A DNA stretch of 64,000 nt from JAAYUD01 sp963676865 (GTDB lineage Bacteria; Bacteroidota; Bacteroidia; Bacteroidales; Bacteroidaceae): assembly GCA_963676865.2 (NCBI GenBank), contig CAXXSS010000001.1, forward strand, positions 2,666,001 to 2,730,000, in the 5' to 3' direction. Below are positions 16,074-24,815 of the stretch, in pieces. Made by a program: the position numbers and the translations under genes. Within the stretch, counting starts at the first letter, position 1. The number at the start of each line of letters is the position of its first letter. The notes under the pieces are model-generated. The model did not search any database. It was not told the DNA's origin and worked only from the letters and a program-made list of their open reading frames with translations.

Positions 16074-17237
16074 TTATTGTAGTTCGATTATTTCTTCGGG
16101 AGCTTTAGTCAGTTTCTCTACACCTTCGCTTGTAACGACCCATGAGTTTTCGATACCTACGGGACCTACTTCGGGTATCACGATTTTAGGTTCGAGTGCA
16201 AATACCATGTCTGGCTCTAGTTCTGTTTTGGCGCGGGGAGCGAAAACGGGGCTTTCGTTGATCTCGAGTCCGATGCCATGTCCTATGAAGCCTGCTTGTT
16301 GACTGATACCCATGAATTTGTCTTCAAATCCGTCGGCTTTGGCAATCTTTAGCGCTGTCTGGTATATATCTTCGCAGATCACTTTAGGTGCTATTATCTC
16401 CGATAATTTCTGCTGTATCTTTAGGCAGGTTTGATGCGCGGCATAGGCTTCGTCGGTGAGTTTGCCGATAGAAAATACACGGCTCATGTCGCACATGTAG
16501 CCAAAAAAGTTGCCCCCCATGTCTACCATGACGCTTTGTCCCTCTTTGAGAAGTGCTCCATCTACTCCGATAGGCAACGAATGATGAGTTCCGGCTCCAC
16601 CCAGTGCAAAGTCGTAAGGTGAGGGTGTTGCAGCATTATTGCCACTAAGCACACTGCCCATAAAGATTTCCATACTGTGTCCGAACACTCTGAATATCCC
16701 TAAATTGCCATTCTTGCGCATGAGGTGCTCTATTTCGATAGAAAAATCGAGATCGGTCATGTCTTTTTGATAGACGGACGGTATTTGTTCGTAGGCTTTA
16801 GTGTGGAGTAATGCCGAACGGCGAAATATTTCTATCTCGTACTCGGTCTTTACGCTTCTGGCTTTGCGTATGATACTTGTGCCGTTGACGATTTCGGCAT
16901 CGGGAAATAAGTTGCTGAGGCGCATATAGGAAGAGTAGGGAAGTTCGTCGCCTTCGAGCATCAGCTTGCTGGGGGCTTCAAGTTCAAGCTCTTTAAGCTT
17001 GGCTGGAATTTCTTCGGGCTTACGTATGGAGACGACATGTTCGCCTGTGATATTATGTGGTCTTTTTAGAAATAGAATAGCCGGAGAATTGAGGGGTAAA
17101 TACAGATAACCGCATACAATTCGGCCGAAAGTATAGAGCATATTGACATTACACGTGATGAGGGCGGCGTTAATACCCTTCTTTGCCATGAAGACACGAA
17201 TTTTGTCTCTTCGCATCTTAAGTTCCGGTTGAAGCAT
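16074..17237 (-). CDS. M24 family Xaa-Pro-type aminopeptidase
   Basis: A 387-residue cytosolic metallopeptidase of the pita-bread fold. An N-terminal creatinase-like domain (about 1-135) is followed by the catalytic domain. All metal ligands are visible: Asp in VMVDMGGNFFGYMCDMSR (two), His in GHGIGLEINE, Glu in FALEPKIV and Glu in GIENSWVV. It probably removes N-terminal residues before proline or a related bond. It reads convergently towards the ars operon, with a -7 box just upstream. Exact specificity (PepQ, PepP or other) is not resolved. Confidence 0.88.
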   Translation of the reverse strand: MLQPELKMRRDKIRVFMAKKGINAALITCNVNMLYTFGRIVCGYLYLPLNSPAILFLKRPHNITGEHVVSIRKPEEIPAKLKELELEAPSKLMLEGDELPYSSYMRLSNLFPDAEIVNGTSIIRKARSVKTEYEIEIFRRSALLHTKAYEQIPSVYQKDMTDLDFSIEIEHLMRKNGNLGIFRVFGHSMEIFMGSVLSGNNAATPSPYDFALGGAGTHHSLPIGVDGALLKEGQSVMVDMGGNFFGYMCDMSRVFSIGKLTDEAYAAHQTCLKIQQKLSEIIAPKVICEDIYQTALKIAKADGFEDKFMGISQQAGFIGHGIGLEINESPVFAPRAKTELEPDMVFALEPKIVIPEVGPVGIENSWVVTSEGVEKLTKAPEEIIELQ

Positions 17238-17267
17238 ATCTTTGTATCTTTTTTAAGTATAATGACG

Positions 17268-17275
17268 CAAAGATA
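17268..17275 (-). promoter_or_regulatory. -7 box of the M24 peptidase gene
   Basis: TATCTTTG on the minus strand, a perfect TAnnTTTG match, 31 bp before the ATG at 17237. No good -33 element was picked out. Confidence 0.55.
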
Positions 17276-17300
17276 ATAAAGAAATAGTTGAAAGTGAAAC

Positions 17301-17768
17301 TTATCTTGTCTTTTTCTTATTTATTAATATAGTATAAGGATCTTCCTCGACAACCGCTATTTCGAAACATGTTTTAAGATTTCTTGGCGTTATTTGAAGT
17401 GGCGGTTTTATTTCTTTAGGTAATTCGCTGACTTCTACTAATGAACGGCCACTACGGAGAATGCCGAGTTCACTAGCTGCCCGATAAGATAGGTCGATTA
17501 TCAATCGTTTGCCAAATGGACCTCTGTCTGTGACTTTAACAAAAACAATCTTGCCATTCAGTGGATTTTTGACTTGCAGTATCGTGCCAAATGGATAAGT
17601 GCGATGGGCGCACGTAAGACTGTCTTTATGATATCTGCCGCCGTCGGACGTGCGGTGGCCATGTAGCCGTTTACCATAATAAGTTGCATCGCCCACCTTC
17701 TGTGCTTGAAGGCAGGTAATGCAAAAAATAAAGTATGTAAAAATTAAATATGCTTTTTTTATAATCAT
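17301..17768 (-). CDS. RlpA-family septal ring lytic transglycosylase-like protein
   Basis: A 155-residue exported protein with a signal peptide (MIIKKAYLIFTYFIFCITCLQAQ) and a double-psi beta-barrel. Landmarks are GDATYYGKRLHGHRTSDGG, the His in TCAHRTYPFGT and the Asp in VTDRGPFGKRLIIDLS, which match RlpA catalytic positions. Relatives cleave denuded peptidoglycan at division sites. No SPOR domain follows, so it is a minimal DPBB version. The ATG at 17768 overlaps the gdhA stop codon as ATGA, so it is probably co-translated with gdhA despite the unrelated role. The start further upstream (17876) would lie deep inside gdhA. Confidence 0.85.
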   Translation of the reverse strand: MIIKKAYLIFTYFIFCITCLQAQKVGDATYYGKRLHGHRTSDGGRYHKDSLTCAHRTYPFGTILQVKNPLNGKIVFVKVTDRGPFGKRLIIDLSYRAASELGILRSGRSLVEVSELPKEIKPPLQITPRNLKTCFEIAVVEEDPYTILINKKKTR

Positions 17769-19102
17769 ACAATTCCCTGTGCCAACATTGCATGAGCCAC
17801 TTTCATGAAGCCTGCGATGTTTGCACCTTTCACATAATTGATATAGCCGTCGGGCTCTGTGCCATATTTCACGCACTGTGCATGAATGCTGTGCATGATT
17901 TGGTGCAGCTTCTGGTCAACTTCTTCGGCTGTCCAGCTAAGGTGCATTGCATTTTGTGACATTTCGAGTCCTGATGTAGCTACACCGCCTGCATTGACTG
18001 CTTTGCCCGGTGCATACAACATCTTTTTCAGAATAAACAAATCGATAGCTTCTGGTGTACATCCCATGTTGGATATTTCGCCGACACAGATAAATTTGTT
18101 GTCGATCAGTTTTTGAGCATCGTCACCATTCAGTTCGTTTTGAGTAGCGCAAGTGAGAGCAATGTCTGCTTTTACTTCCCATGGACGACGGTCTGCGAAG
18201 AACTTAGCACGAGGATATTTCTCTGCATAAGGTGCAACGATGTCGTTACCGGAAGCACGAAGTTCGAGCATATAGTCTATTTTGTCTCCGCTTACGCCGT
18301 CTTCGTCGAGAATGTAACCGTCGGGACCGGAGATGGTAATAACTTTAGCTCCAAGTTGTGTGGCTTTCATCACAGCGCCCCAAGCAACATTTCCGAAACC
18401 GGAAACGACAATTGTTTTGTCTTTGATGTCAATGCCCTTAGTCTGTAACATTTGATTTACAAAATAAAGACCGCCGAATCCTGTTGCTTCCGGGCGGATG
18501 AGAGAACCGCCATATTCTAAGCCTTTACCGGTGAATGTGCCGGTAAATTCGCGGGTTAGCTTTTTGTACATGCCAAATATATAGCCGATTTCGCGACCAC
18601 CTACACCGATATCACCTGCTGGAACATCCATGTCGGGACCTATGTGGCGCCACAATTCGAGAACGAATGCTTGGCAGAAACGCATGATTTCGGCATCGCT
18701 CTTGCCTCTTGGTGAGAAATCGGAACCACCTTTGCCTCCACCCATTGGCAGTGTTGTCAATGCGTTCTTGAACGTCTGTTCGAAGCCCAAGAATTTAAGA
18801 ATGGACAAGTTGACTGAAGCGTGGAAACGTAAACCGCCTTTGTACGGTCCGATGGCATTATTGAATTGAACGCGATAGCCGAGATTGGTTTGAACTTCAC
18901 CTTGGTCGTCTACCCAAGTAACGCGGAATGTGAAGATACGATCGGGCTCAACTAAGCGTTCGATGATTTTTGCTTTTTCAAATTCTGGATGTTGGTTGTA
19001 TACTTCCTCAATTGAAATGAGGACTTCTTTGACTGCTTGGAGGTACTCAGACTCTCCGGGATGTTTGGCCTCCAACGAGGTCATGATTTTTTCAATATTC
19101 AT
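17765..19102 (-). CDS. gdhA: NADP-type glutamate dehydrogenase
   Basis: A 445-residue hexameric-type enzyme that aminates 2-oxoglutarate to glutamate, the main ammonia-assimilation route in Bacteroides. Conserved blocks are GPYKGGLRFH, LPMGGGKGGSDF (catalytic Lys region), PAGDIGVGGREIGY and the nucleotide-binding GFGNVAWGA. Size matches the E. coli enzyme (447). The gene has its own promoter box on the minus strand (19148-19155) and runs into rlpA with a 4-bp overlap. Confidence 0.96.
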   Translation of the reverse strand: MNIEKIMTSLEAKHPGESEYLQAVKEVLISIEEVYNQHPEFEKAKIIERLVEPDRIFTFRVTWVDDQGEVQTNLGYRVQFNNAIGPYKGGLRFHASVNLSILKFLGFEQTFKNALTTLPMGGGKGGSDFSPRGKSDAEIMRFCQAFVLELWRHIGPDMDVPAGDIGVGGREIGYIFGMYKKLTREFTGTFTGKGLEYGGSLIRPEATGFGGLYFVNQMLQTKGIDIKDKTIVVSGFGNVAWGAVMKATQLGAKVITISGPDGYILDEDGVSGDKIDYMLELRASGNDIVAPYAEKYPRAKFFADRRPWEVKADIALTCATQNELNGDDAQKLIDNKFICVGEISNMGCTPEAIDLFILKKMLYAPGKAVNAGGVATSGLEMSQNAMHLSWTAEEVDQKLHQIMHSIHAQCVKYGTEPDGYINYVKGANIAGFMKVAHAMLAQGIV

Positions 19103-19147
19103 AATAAAGTATTTAAAGGTTATGATAAAATGTCATAAATCACTCTG

Positions 19148-19155
19148 CAAATATA
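19148..19155 (-). promoter_or_regulatory. -7 box of gdhA
   Basis: TATATTTG on the minus strand, 46 bp before the gdhA ATG. A 6-bp inverted repeat (TTATGA/TCATAA) lies between box and gene. Confidence 0.5.
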
Positions 19156-19284
19156 AGTATTATTTTGAATGATGCTAAACAAAATGGCAATAAAATAATA
19201 TTTTTTTGATTTTTTGTTATAATGACACTTACTTACTACTCCGCTCTATTTTGAATGTTTTGAACAAAAATCAGCAAAAATGTT

Positions 19285-19292
19285 TATATTTG
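19285..19292 (+). promoter_or_regulatory. -7 box of the HMA-AraC regulator gene
   Basis: TATATTTG, ~98 bp before the start codon, with a TTTG at 19259-19262 as a possible -33 element (22-bp spacing, longer than usual). A second weaker box, TAATTTTG, lies at 19327-19334 and could be the actual promoter. Confidence 0.45.
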
Positions 19293-19390
19293 CAAGTAGT
19301 TTGCATTTTATTTTTAAAGATTGCTATAATTTTGTGCTTTCTGATAATAAATGAGATTTGCCTGTTTGTTTTATTTTTTAAGAGAAAAAG

Positions 19391-19963
19391 ATGGAAGAGA
19401 AGAAGCTTTATATTAAAAATATGGTATGTGCTCGATGCATATCGGCTGTAAAGTCGCAACTCGACAGATTGAATATCGGTTATGTATCAGTAGTCTTGGG
19501 CGAGGTGGAATTGACTGCCGCCCTCGGCGCACAACAGAAAGAGGTGCTGCGTGAAGCGTTGCAGTCTCAAGGCTTTGCACTGATAGATGACAGACGGAGC
19601 CGATTGATAGAGCAAGTGAAGTCTATTATCATTGAGTTGGTGCATTATAGCGATGAAGAGCTCAAAGTGAACTTGTCGGATTATATCGCCGAGAAGGTGC
19701 ATTTGGACTATCATTATATCAGCGATCTCTTTTCGGAGGTGACGGGATATACCATTGAAAAGTATTATATCGCTCAGAAAGTGGAGCGTATCAAAGAACT
19801 CTTAGTATACGACGAACTTTCGTTGAGCGAAATAGCCGATCAGCTCAACTATTCGAGTGTAGCTCATCTCAGTGCTCAATTTAAAAAAGTGACAGGGTTG
19901 ACGCCTACCTATTATAAGAAGGTGGGGGCCGACAAACGCAAGCCATTGGATAAAGTGCTCTGA
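19391..19963 (+). CDS. HMA-like/AraC fusion regulator, probable copper sensor
   Basis: A 190-residue protein joining two modules. Residues ~1-70 resemble a heavy-metal-associated domain with a CxxC site (IKNMVCARCISAVKSQLDRL). Residues ~95-185 form an AraC-type double HTH (LSEIADQLNYSSVAHLSAQF, then KKVTGLTPTYY). The gene is 125 bp upstream of copA on the same strand, so the natural reading is a regulator that binds copper directly through its HMA-like domain and controls the exporter. Most copper regulators are MerR or CsoR types, so this architecture is unusual. Metal identity and activation are inferred. Confidence 0.8.
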   Translation: MEEKKLYIKNMVCARCISAVKSQLDRLNIGYVSVVLGEVELTAALGAQQKEVLREALQSQGFALIDDRRSRLIEQVKSIIIELVHYSDEELKVNLSDYIAEKVHLDYHYISDLFSEVTGYTIEKYYIAQKVERIKELLVYDELSLSEIADQLNYSSVAHLSAQFKKVTGLTPTYYKKVGADKRKPLDKVL

Positions 19964-20022
19964 AGGGAGAATGTTATAAATCTTTCCGGAAATTGTGTAA
20001 CGTGTTTCTTGGTCTTTTATTC

Positions 20023-20030
20023 TACTTTTG
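20023..20030 (+). promoter_or_regulatory. -7 box of copA
   Basis: TACTTTTG, 58 bp before the copA ATG, separating copA transcription from the upstream regulator. No good -33 element is visible, as might be expected of a promoter needing an activator such as the AraC-type protein next to it. Confidence 0.5.
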
Positions 20031-20088
20031 TACTAAACAAAGTTAGCTCTCTTGCAGAGCTGGTATGTCGTAATAATAAAAAGAAAGT

Positions 20089-22287
20089 ATGAATAAGAAT
20101 AATGTAACTCGTCAATTTCCGGTACTCAATCTGCATTGTGCAGGGTGTGCCGCTCGCGCCGAGCAGATTCTTTCTTCACAGAAAGGTGTTGTTCGTGCCA
20201 GTGTGAACTTTGCGTCGTTGACGGCTGTCGTAGAATATAATGCTTCGGAAGTAACATCGGGTGAGCTACAGAAGGCTGTGCGCGATGGTGGATACGATCT
20301 GTTGATTGACGACGACGACGATTCTCACCGAGCCGAGCAGCTCCGCGCTGCCTATCTCGTCTCGTTGAAGCGCAACCTTATCGGTGCTGCTTTGCTTACC
20401 ATACCTCTTATGGTGATAGGTATGGGTCTGCATTCGTACGTGTGGACGCCTTGGGTCTTGTGGCTATTGTCCACACCGGTAGTGTTCTACATGGGACGCG
20501 AGTTCTTTAAAGGTGCATGGACGCAGTTGATTCACCGCACATCCAATATGGATACCCTTGTGGCGCTTAGCGCGGGTATTGCCTATCTCTTTAGTTTGCT
20601 CAACTTATTGTTCCCTTCTTTTTGGACGAACCGTGGTATCGAACCTCATGTTTATTTTGAGAGTGCGGCAGGCATCATATCCTTTATATTACTAGGACGT
20701 TGGTTGGAAAATAAGGCTAAGGCTAAAACGTCGGATGCCATTAAACAGTTGATAGGGCTGCGCCCCGAAACGGTGACTCGGGTAGATGAGCAAGGTATAT
20801 CGAGTGTTGTAACTGTGAGAAGTATCGTGGTGGGCAATCTTGTTAGGGTAAAGCCGGGCGAACGTATTGCAGTGGACGGTATCATTGTGGAAGGTGCTTC
20901 TTATGTAGATGAGAGTATGCTTACGGGTGAATCGATTGCAATTGCCAAGGGCAAGGGCGACAAAGTGTTTGTGGGCACGATGAATCAGAAAGGAAGTTTT
21001 GTTGTGCGCACCGAGCAGACGGGCAAAGATACGGTACTGGCTCATATCATTCGTTTGGTGCAAGAGGCGGAGGGGAGCAAGGCTCCTGTTCAAAAGTTGG
21101 TCGATCGTGTTGCTGCCGTATTTGTGCCTACGGTTATCGTATTGTCTTTACTCACTTTCGGGGTATGGTTTGTTTGGGGTGGAGCGAATGGCTTCTCGCA
21201 TGGGTTGCTGGCTGCTCTTTCGGTCTTGATCATCGCTTGCCCTTGCGCTCTGGGACTTGCTACACCTACGGCGATTATGGTAGGTATAGGTAAAGGTGCT
21301 TCGAACGGTATCTTGATAAAAGATGCCCGCAGTCTCGAGATAGCCAAAAAGGTGAATGTGGTGGTGCTCGATAAGACGGGAACGATCACAGAGGGCAAAC
21401 CTTCGGTAACCGATGTGGTTTGGTTTGCACCCGAGCGCAGCGATATATTAATAGGTATGGAAAGCATGGCCGAACATCCTTTGGCGGAAGCCATTGTACA
21501 CCATTTTGAAGGACAACCATCTTCCGTATCCGACTTCGAAAGCCTCACGGGATTGGGCGTAAAAGCCTCGTACGAAGATAGAACATATTATGTGGGCAAC
21601 AGCTCATTGATGGAGACATCGGGTATACCGATTACTGCTCAACAGAAAGAAACGGCCGAACGATTGGGTAGTATGGCCAAAACTGTGGTGTGGTTTGCCG
21701 ATGAGCAACACGTACTTGCCATCTTGGCATTGGCCGATAAGGTAAAGGAGCATTCGAAAGAGGCTATATCACTATTGCGCAAAAGCCGTATCGATGTCTA
21801 TATGCTCACCGGCGACCAAGAATCGGTAGCAAAGCAAATAGCTTTTGAAGCCGGTTTGGAAAACTATCGCTGGGGAGTGATGCCATCCGACAAAGTAAAC
21901 TTTGTGAAGCAGTTGCAACACAAAGGTCTTGTAGTAGCCATGGTGGGCGATGGCATAAACGATAGCGCTGCCTTAGCACAAGCCGATTTGGGCATTGCCA
22001 TGGGGGCGGGTAGCGATATCGCTATCGAAGCTGCTCCAGTTACGATTATCTCGTCAGACTTGATGAAGATTCCTGCTGCCATACGGCTCTCCCGACAGAC
22101 GGTAGCTACTGTTCGTCAAAACCTGTTTTGGGCATTCATCTATAACATTATTGCCATACCCATTGCAGCAGGTATCCTTTATCCGGCTTTCGGCTTCTTG
22201 CTCAACCCGATGATTGGAAGTGCGGCAATGGCAATGAGCAGCGTGAGTGTTGTAACCAACAGTCTACGTCTGAGATATAAAAAGTAA
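20089..22287 (+). CDS. copA: Copper-exporting P1B-type ATPase
   Basis: A 732-residue inner-membrane ATPase. One N-terminal HMA domain carries LHCAGCAARAEQIL. The transmembrane metal site ACPCALGLATPT is near residue 385, the phosphorylation motif DKTGTITEGKP near residue 428, the family His-Pro motif in MAEHPLAEAI, and the hinge MVGDGINDSAALAQ near the C-terminus. The CPC signature with a single HMA domain indicates Cu(I) export. It follows the HMA-AraC regulator and ends 24 bp from the convergent xpt gene. Confidence 0.93.
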   Translation: MNKNNVTRQFPVLNLHCAGCAARAEQILSSQKGVVRASVNFASLTAVVEYNASEVTSGELQKAVRDGGYDLLIDDDDDSHRAEQLRAAYLVSLKRNLIGAALLTIPLMVIGMGLHSYVWTPWVLWLLSTPVVFYMGREFFKGAWTQLIHRTSNMDTLVALSAGIAYLFSLLNLLFPSFWTNRGIEPHVYFESAAGIISFILLGRWLENKAKAKTSDAIKQLIGLRPETVTRVDEQGISSVVTVRSIVVGNLVRVKPGERIAVDGIIVEGASYVDESMLTGESIAIAKGKGDKVFVGTMNQKGSFVVRTEQTGKDTVLAHIIRLVQEAEGSKAPVQKLVDRVAAVFVPTVIVLSLLTFGVWFVWGGANGFSHGLLAALSVLIIACPCALGLATPTAIMVGIGKGASNGILIKDARSLEIAKKVNVVVLDKTGTITEGKPSVTDVVWFAPERSDILIGMESMAEHPLAEAIVHHFEGQPSSVSDFESLTGLGVKASYEDRTYYVGNSSLMETSGIPITAQQKETAERLGSMAKTVVWFADEQHVLAILALADKVKEHSKEAISLLRKSRIDVYMLTGDQESVAKQIAFEAGLENYRWGVMPSDKVNFVKQLQHKGLVVAMVGDGINDSAALAQADLGIAMGAGSDIAIEAAPVTIISSDLMKIPAAIRLSRQTVATVRQNLFWAFIYNIIAIPIAAGILYPAFGFLLNPMIGSAAMAMSSVSVVTNSLRLRYKK

Positions 22288-22311
22288 AAGAGTGAGACGG
22301 GAGATCAGTTC

Positions 22312-22881
22312 CTAGTCTTTGATCTTTATCTTACAGTCCGAAAGGTCTTCGATAATAGCGAGAGATTCGACACGTACGCCTTCTGCTTCGAGCCGTTCAC
22401 GTCCGTGTTGGAATTCTTTCTCAATGATGAATCCCATACCTACCAGATTGGCACCTCCCTGCTTGATGAGGTCTATTACTCCCATCGCAGCGTTGCCATA
22501 AGCCAAGAAATCGTCTACAAAAAGAACATTGTCTTGCGGTGTCAGATAATCGGAACTGATGACAACATCGTAATCTCTGTCTTTGGTGAAAGAATGAACT
22601 TTAGTACTTAGCGCATTTTTCATCGTTTTGGGAGATTTCTTCTTGCCGAATACGACAGGCAGCCCCAACAGATAGCCGGTCATGATGGCCGGTGCTATGC
22701 CACTGGCTTCTATTGTCATAATCTTGTTCACATTGGTAGAAGCAAACTTCCGGACAAATTCTACTGCGATAGATTTCATCAATGTCGGATCCATCTGATG
22801 GTTGATGAAACTGTCTACTTTTAGTATACCTCCCGGAAAGCATGTTCCGTCCTGCAATATTCTTTTCTTCAGTAATTCCAT
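22312..22881 (-). CDS. xpt: Xanthine phosphoribosyltransferase
   Basis: A 189-residue purine salvage enzyme that converts xanthine and PRPP to XMP. The PRPP-binding motif is VLFVDDFLAYGNAAMG, and the N-terminus (MELLKKRILQDGT) and KVDSFINHQMDP block are typical of Xpt. It starts 7 bp after the paaK stop and is therefore probably the last gene of the iorA-iorB-paaK-xpt operon. No purine riboswitch is visible. Confidence 0.93.
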   Translation of the reverse strand: MELLKKRILQDGTCFPGGILKVDSFINHQMDPTLMKSIAVEFVRKFASTNVNKIMTIEASGIAPAIMTGYLLGLPVVFGKKKSPKTMKNALSTKVHSFTKDRDYDVVISSDYLTPQDNVLFVDDFLAYGNAAMGVIDLIKQGGANLVGMGFIIEKEFQHGRERLEAEGVRVESLAIIEDLSDCKIKIKD

Positions 22882-22888
22882 TTATCTC

Positions 22889-24193
22889 TTATTTGTTTTT
22901 TCTTAAGTCTTTTACTCGTAAGGCTTTGCCTTCGCTTTGTGGCAAACTTCCTTTCTTCACCAGCTTGATTTTAGGAGTCAGCAGTATTTCGTCTTTCATC
23001 TCGCGCGAGATGGCTTTCTGTAATTGTTGCAACTCAATGTAATTGTCGGTCGATAGTTCGTTGAGTTCTGCTTCGACAATCATTTCGTCGGCATCTTCGT
23101 TGCTCAGCGTGATGAGGTAGTTGCTGCCTAGTTCGGGATGTCCTACCAAGACTTTCTCTACCTGCATCGGGAAGATATTGACTCCCTTTACAATAAACAT
23201 ATCGTCGCTACGCCCTTTGATGCGGTCTATGCGTCGTGCCGTTCTTCCGCAGGGGCATTCGTCGGGTATCACTCTGGTCAGATCGTGTGTGCAATAGCGT
23301 ATCAGGGGCATCATCTGGCGGTCGAGAGTGGTCAGTACCATTTCGCCTATTTCGCCATCGGGAACCGGTTCGCCCGTCTCCGGATTGATAATCTCCAGCA
23401 CGTAGCAGTCTTCCCATATATGCATGCCGTTCTGCTCGGTACATTCGAAACCTACTCCGGGACCATTCATTTCGGTCATTCCGAAGCTATTGTATGCTTT
23501 TACATTGAATAGTGTCTCTATTTTCCGTCTTTGTTCTTCGGTGTGCGGTTCGGCACCGATAAAGAATGTCTTCAGGGTTGTACTTCGAGGGTCGATGCCT
23601 TCTTCCTGAAAGACTTCGGCAAGTCGGATAGCATAGCTCGGGATAGCATGCAACGCAGTGGTCTTGAAGTCCGTGATGAACTTGATTTGCCGCTTGCTGT
23701 TTCCGGCAGCGGCAGGTACTGTAAGTGCACCGAGTCTTTCGGCGCCATACTGAAACCCCAAGCCACCGGTGAACATACCGTATCCCGAGCTATTCTGAAA
23801 AACATCCGTCTTTCGCACACCGGCCGTATACATGCAGCGGGCAACGAGGTTGGCCCACGAGTCGAGGTCGTGTTGCGAATGAACTATAACAGTCGGAGTA
23901 CCGGTTGTGCCGCTTGATGAGTGAATTCTGACACCATCGTTGCGCATATCTCCGGCAACCAGGCCGAAAGGATAATTGGCGCGCATATCGGGCTTGGTCG
24001 TGAAAGGTAACTTTCTGATGTCTTCGATATGTTTGATGCTGTCCGACGTGATACCATGTGCCGCGAATACCTTACTATAATAAGGCGAATGCGCGGCAAT
24101 CTCTATGGTTTTCTTTAATCTCTCAACTTGGAGTTTCTCCAATTGTGGGCGAGGCATTGTTTCAATTTCCTCTTCCCAGTACTTCGATGTCAT
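22889..24193 (-). CDS. paaK: Phenylacetate-CoA ligase
   Basis: A 434-residue adenylate-forming enzyme that activates phenylacetate (or another arylacetate) to its CoA thioester. The AMP-binding motif is IHSSSGTTGTPT, followed by NSFGMTEMNGPGVGFEC and a C-terminal domain with RSDDMFIVKGVNIFP. In anaerobes this gene next to iorAB serves the reversible link between aryl pyruvates, arylacetyl-CoA and arylacetates, either fermenting aromatic amino acids or making them from arylacetates. It lies 37 bp after iorB. Confidence 0.93.
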   Translation of the reverse strand: MTSKYWEEEIETMPRPQLEKLQVERLKKTIEIAAHSPYYSKVFAAHGITSDSIKHIEDIRKLPFTTKPDMRANYPFGLVAGDMRNDGVRIHSSSGTTGTPTVIVHSQHDLDSWANLVARCMYTAGVRKTDVFQNSSGYGMFTGGLGFQYGAERLGALTVPAAAGNSKRQIKFITDFKTTALHAIPSYAIRLAEVFQEEGIDPRSTTLKTFFIGAEPHTEEQRRKIETLFNVKAYNSFGMTEMNGPGVGFECTEQNGMHIWEDCYVLEIINPETGEPVPDGEIGEMVLTTLDRQMMPLIRYCTHDLTRVIPDECPCGRTARRIDRIKGRSDDMFIVKGVNIFPMQVEKVLVGHPELGSNYLITLSNEDADEMIVEAELNELSTDNYIELQQLQKAISREMKDEILLTPKIKLVKKGSLPQSEGKALRVKDLRKNK

Positions 24194-24230
24194 TTTTTCT
24201 TTATCTTATGGTTAAACGATTGTCTTCGTC

Positions 24231-24815
24231 TTATTGCAGATGCTTGTCGGCAATTTCTTTGCCGGCAGCCAACGCCTTCAGATTCATCTCGACAATCGCT
24301 TCCCCTTTGCGTTCGAAAATCTCTCGAACACTTTGTTTCATGGTCTCGTAGTCGATACCTAGAAATGGAATGGTAGCACCGAGCAGTACGATATTTGCTA
24401 CTCGTGCCGAACCGGCTTCTTTGGCTATGTCGTCTACATTGATCACTACTTTGTGGGGAACTTTGTCCAATTCCTTTTTCAAGGCTTCTTCCGAAGGATA
24501 ATTGTCGATATTGATAAACGGAGTACTGTTTGTCACAAGCCAGCCTTCTTTGTTCAGATAGGGCAAGTAACGTAGGCTCTCCATCGGCTCGAGCGAAATA
24601 ATCAAGTCGCATTGGCCCGTTGCTATCAAGTCCGATGCAATGGGCTTGTCGCTGATGCGTAAGTTCGACTGAACGTCGCCGCCTCGTTGGCTCATACCGT
24701 GAACCTCGGCTTGCTTCATATATAATCCCTTCTTGAGGGCTGCTTTTCCAATGACTGTGGCTATAGACAGAATACCTTGTCCACCAACACCTGAGAGAAT
24801 GATATCTTTTTTCAT
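24231..24815 (-). CDS. iorB: Indolepyruvate:ferredoxin oxidoreductase, beta subunit
   Basis: A 194-residue gamma-type domain subunit (GVGGQGILSIATVIGKAAL at the N-terminus, then HGMSQRGGDVQSNLR). With IorA it oxidatively decarboxylates aryl pyruvates to arylacetyl-CoA, passing electrons to ferredoxin. The start codon overlaps the iorA stop by 4 bp, and paaK follows. Confidence 0.93.
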   Translation of the reverse strand: MKKDIILSGVGGQGILSIATVIGKAALKKGLYMKQAEVHGMSQRGGDVQSNLRISDKPIASDLIATGQCDLIISLEPMESLRYLPYLNKEGWLVTNSTPFINIDNYPSEEALKKELDKVPHKVVINVDDIAKEAGSARVANIVLLGATIPFLGIDYETMKQSVREIFERKGEAIVEMNLKALAAGKEIADKHLQ

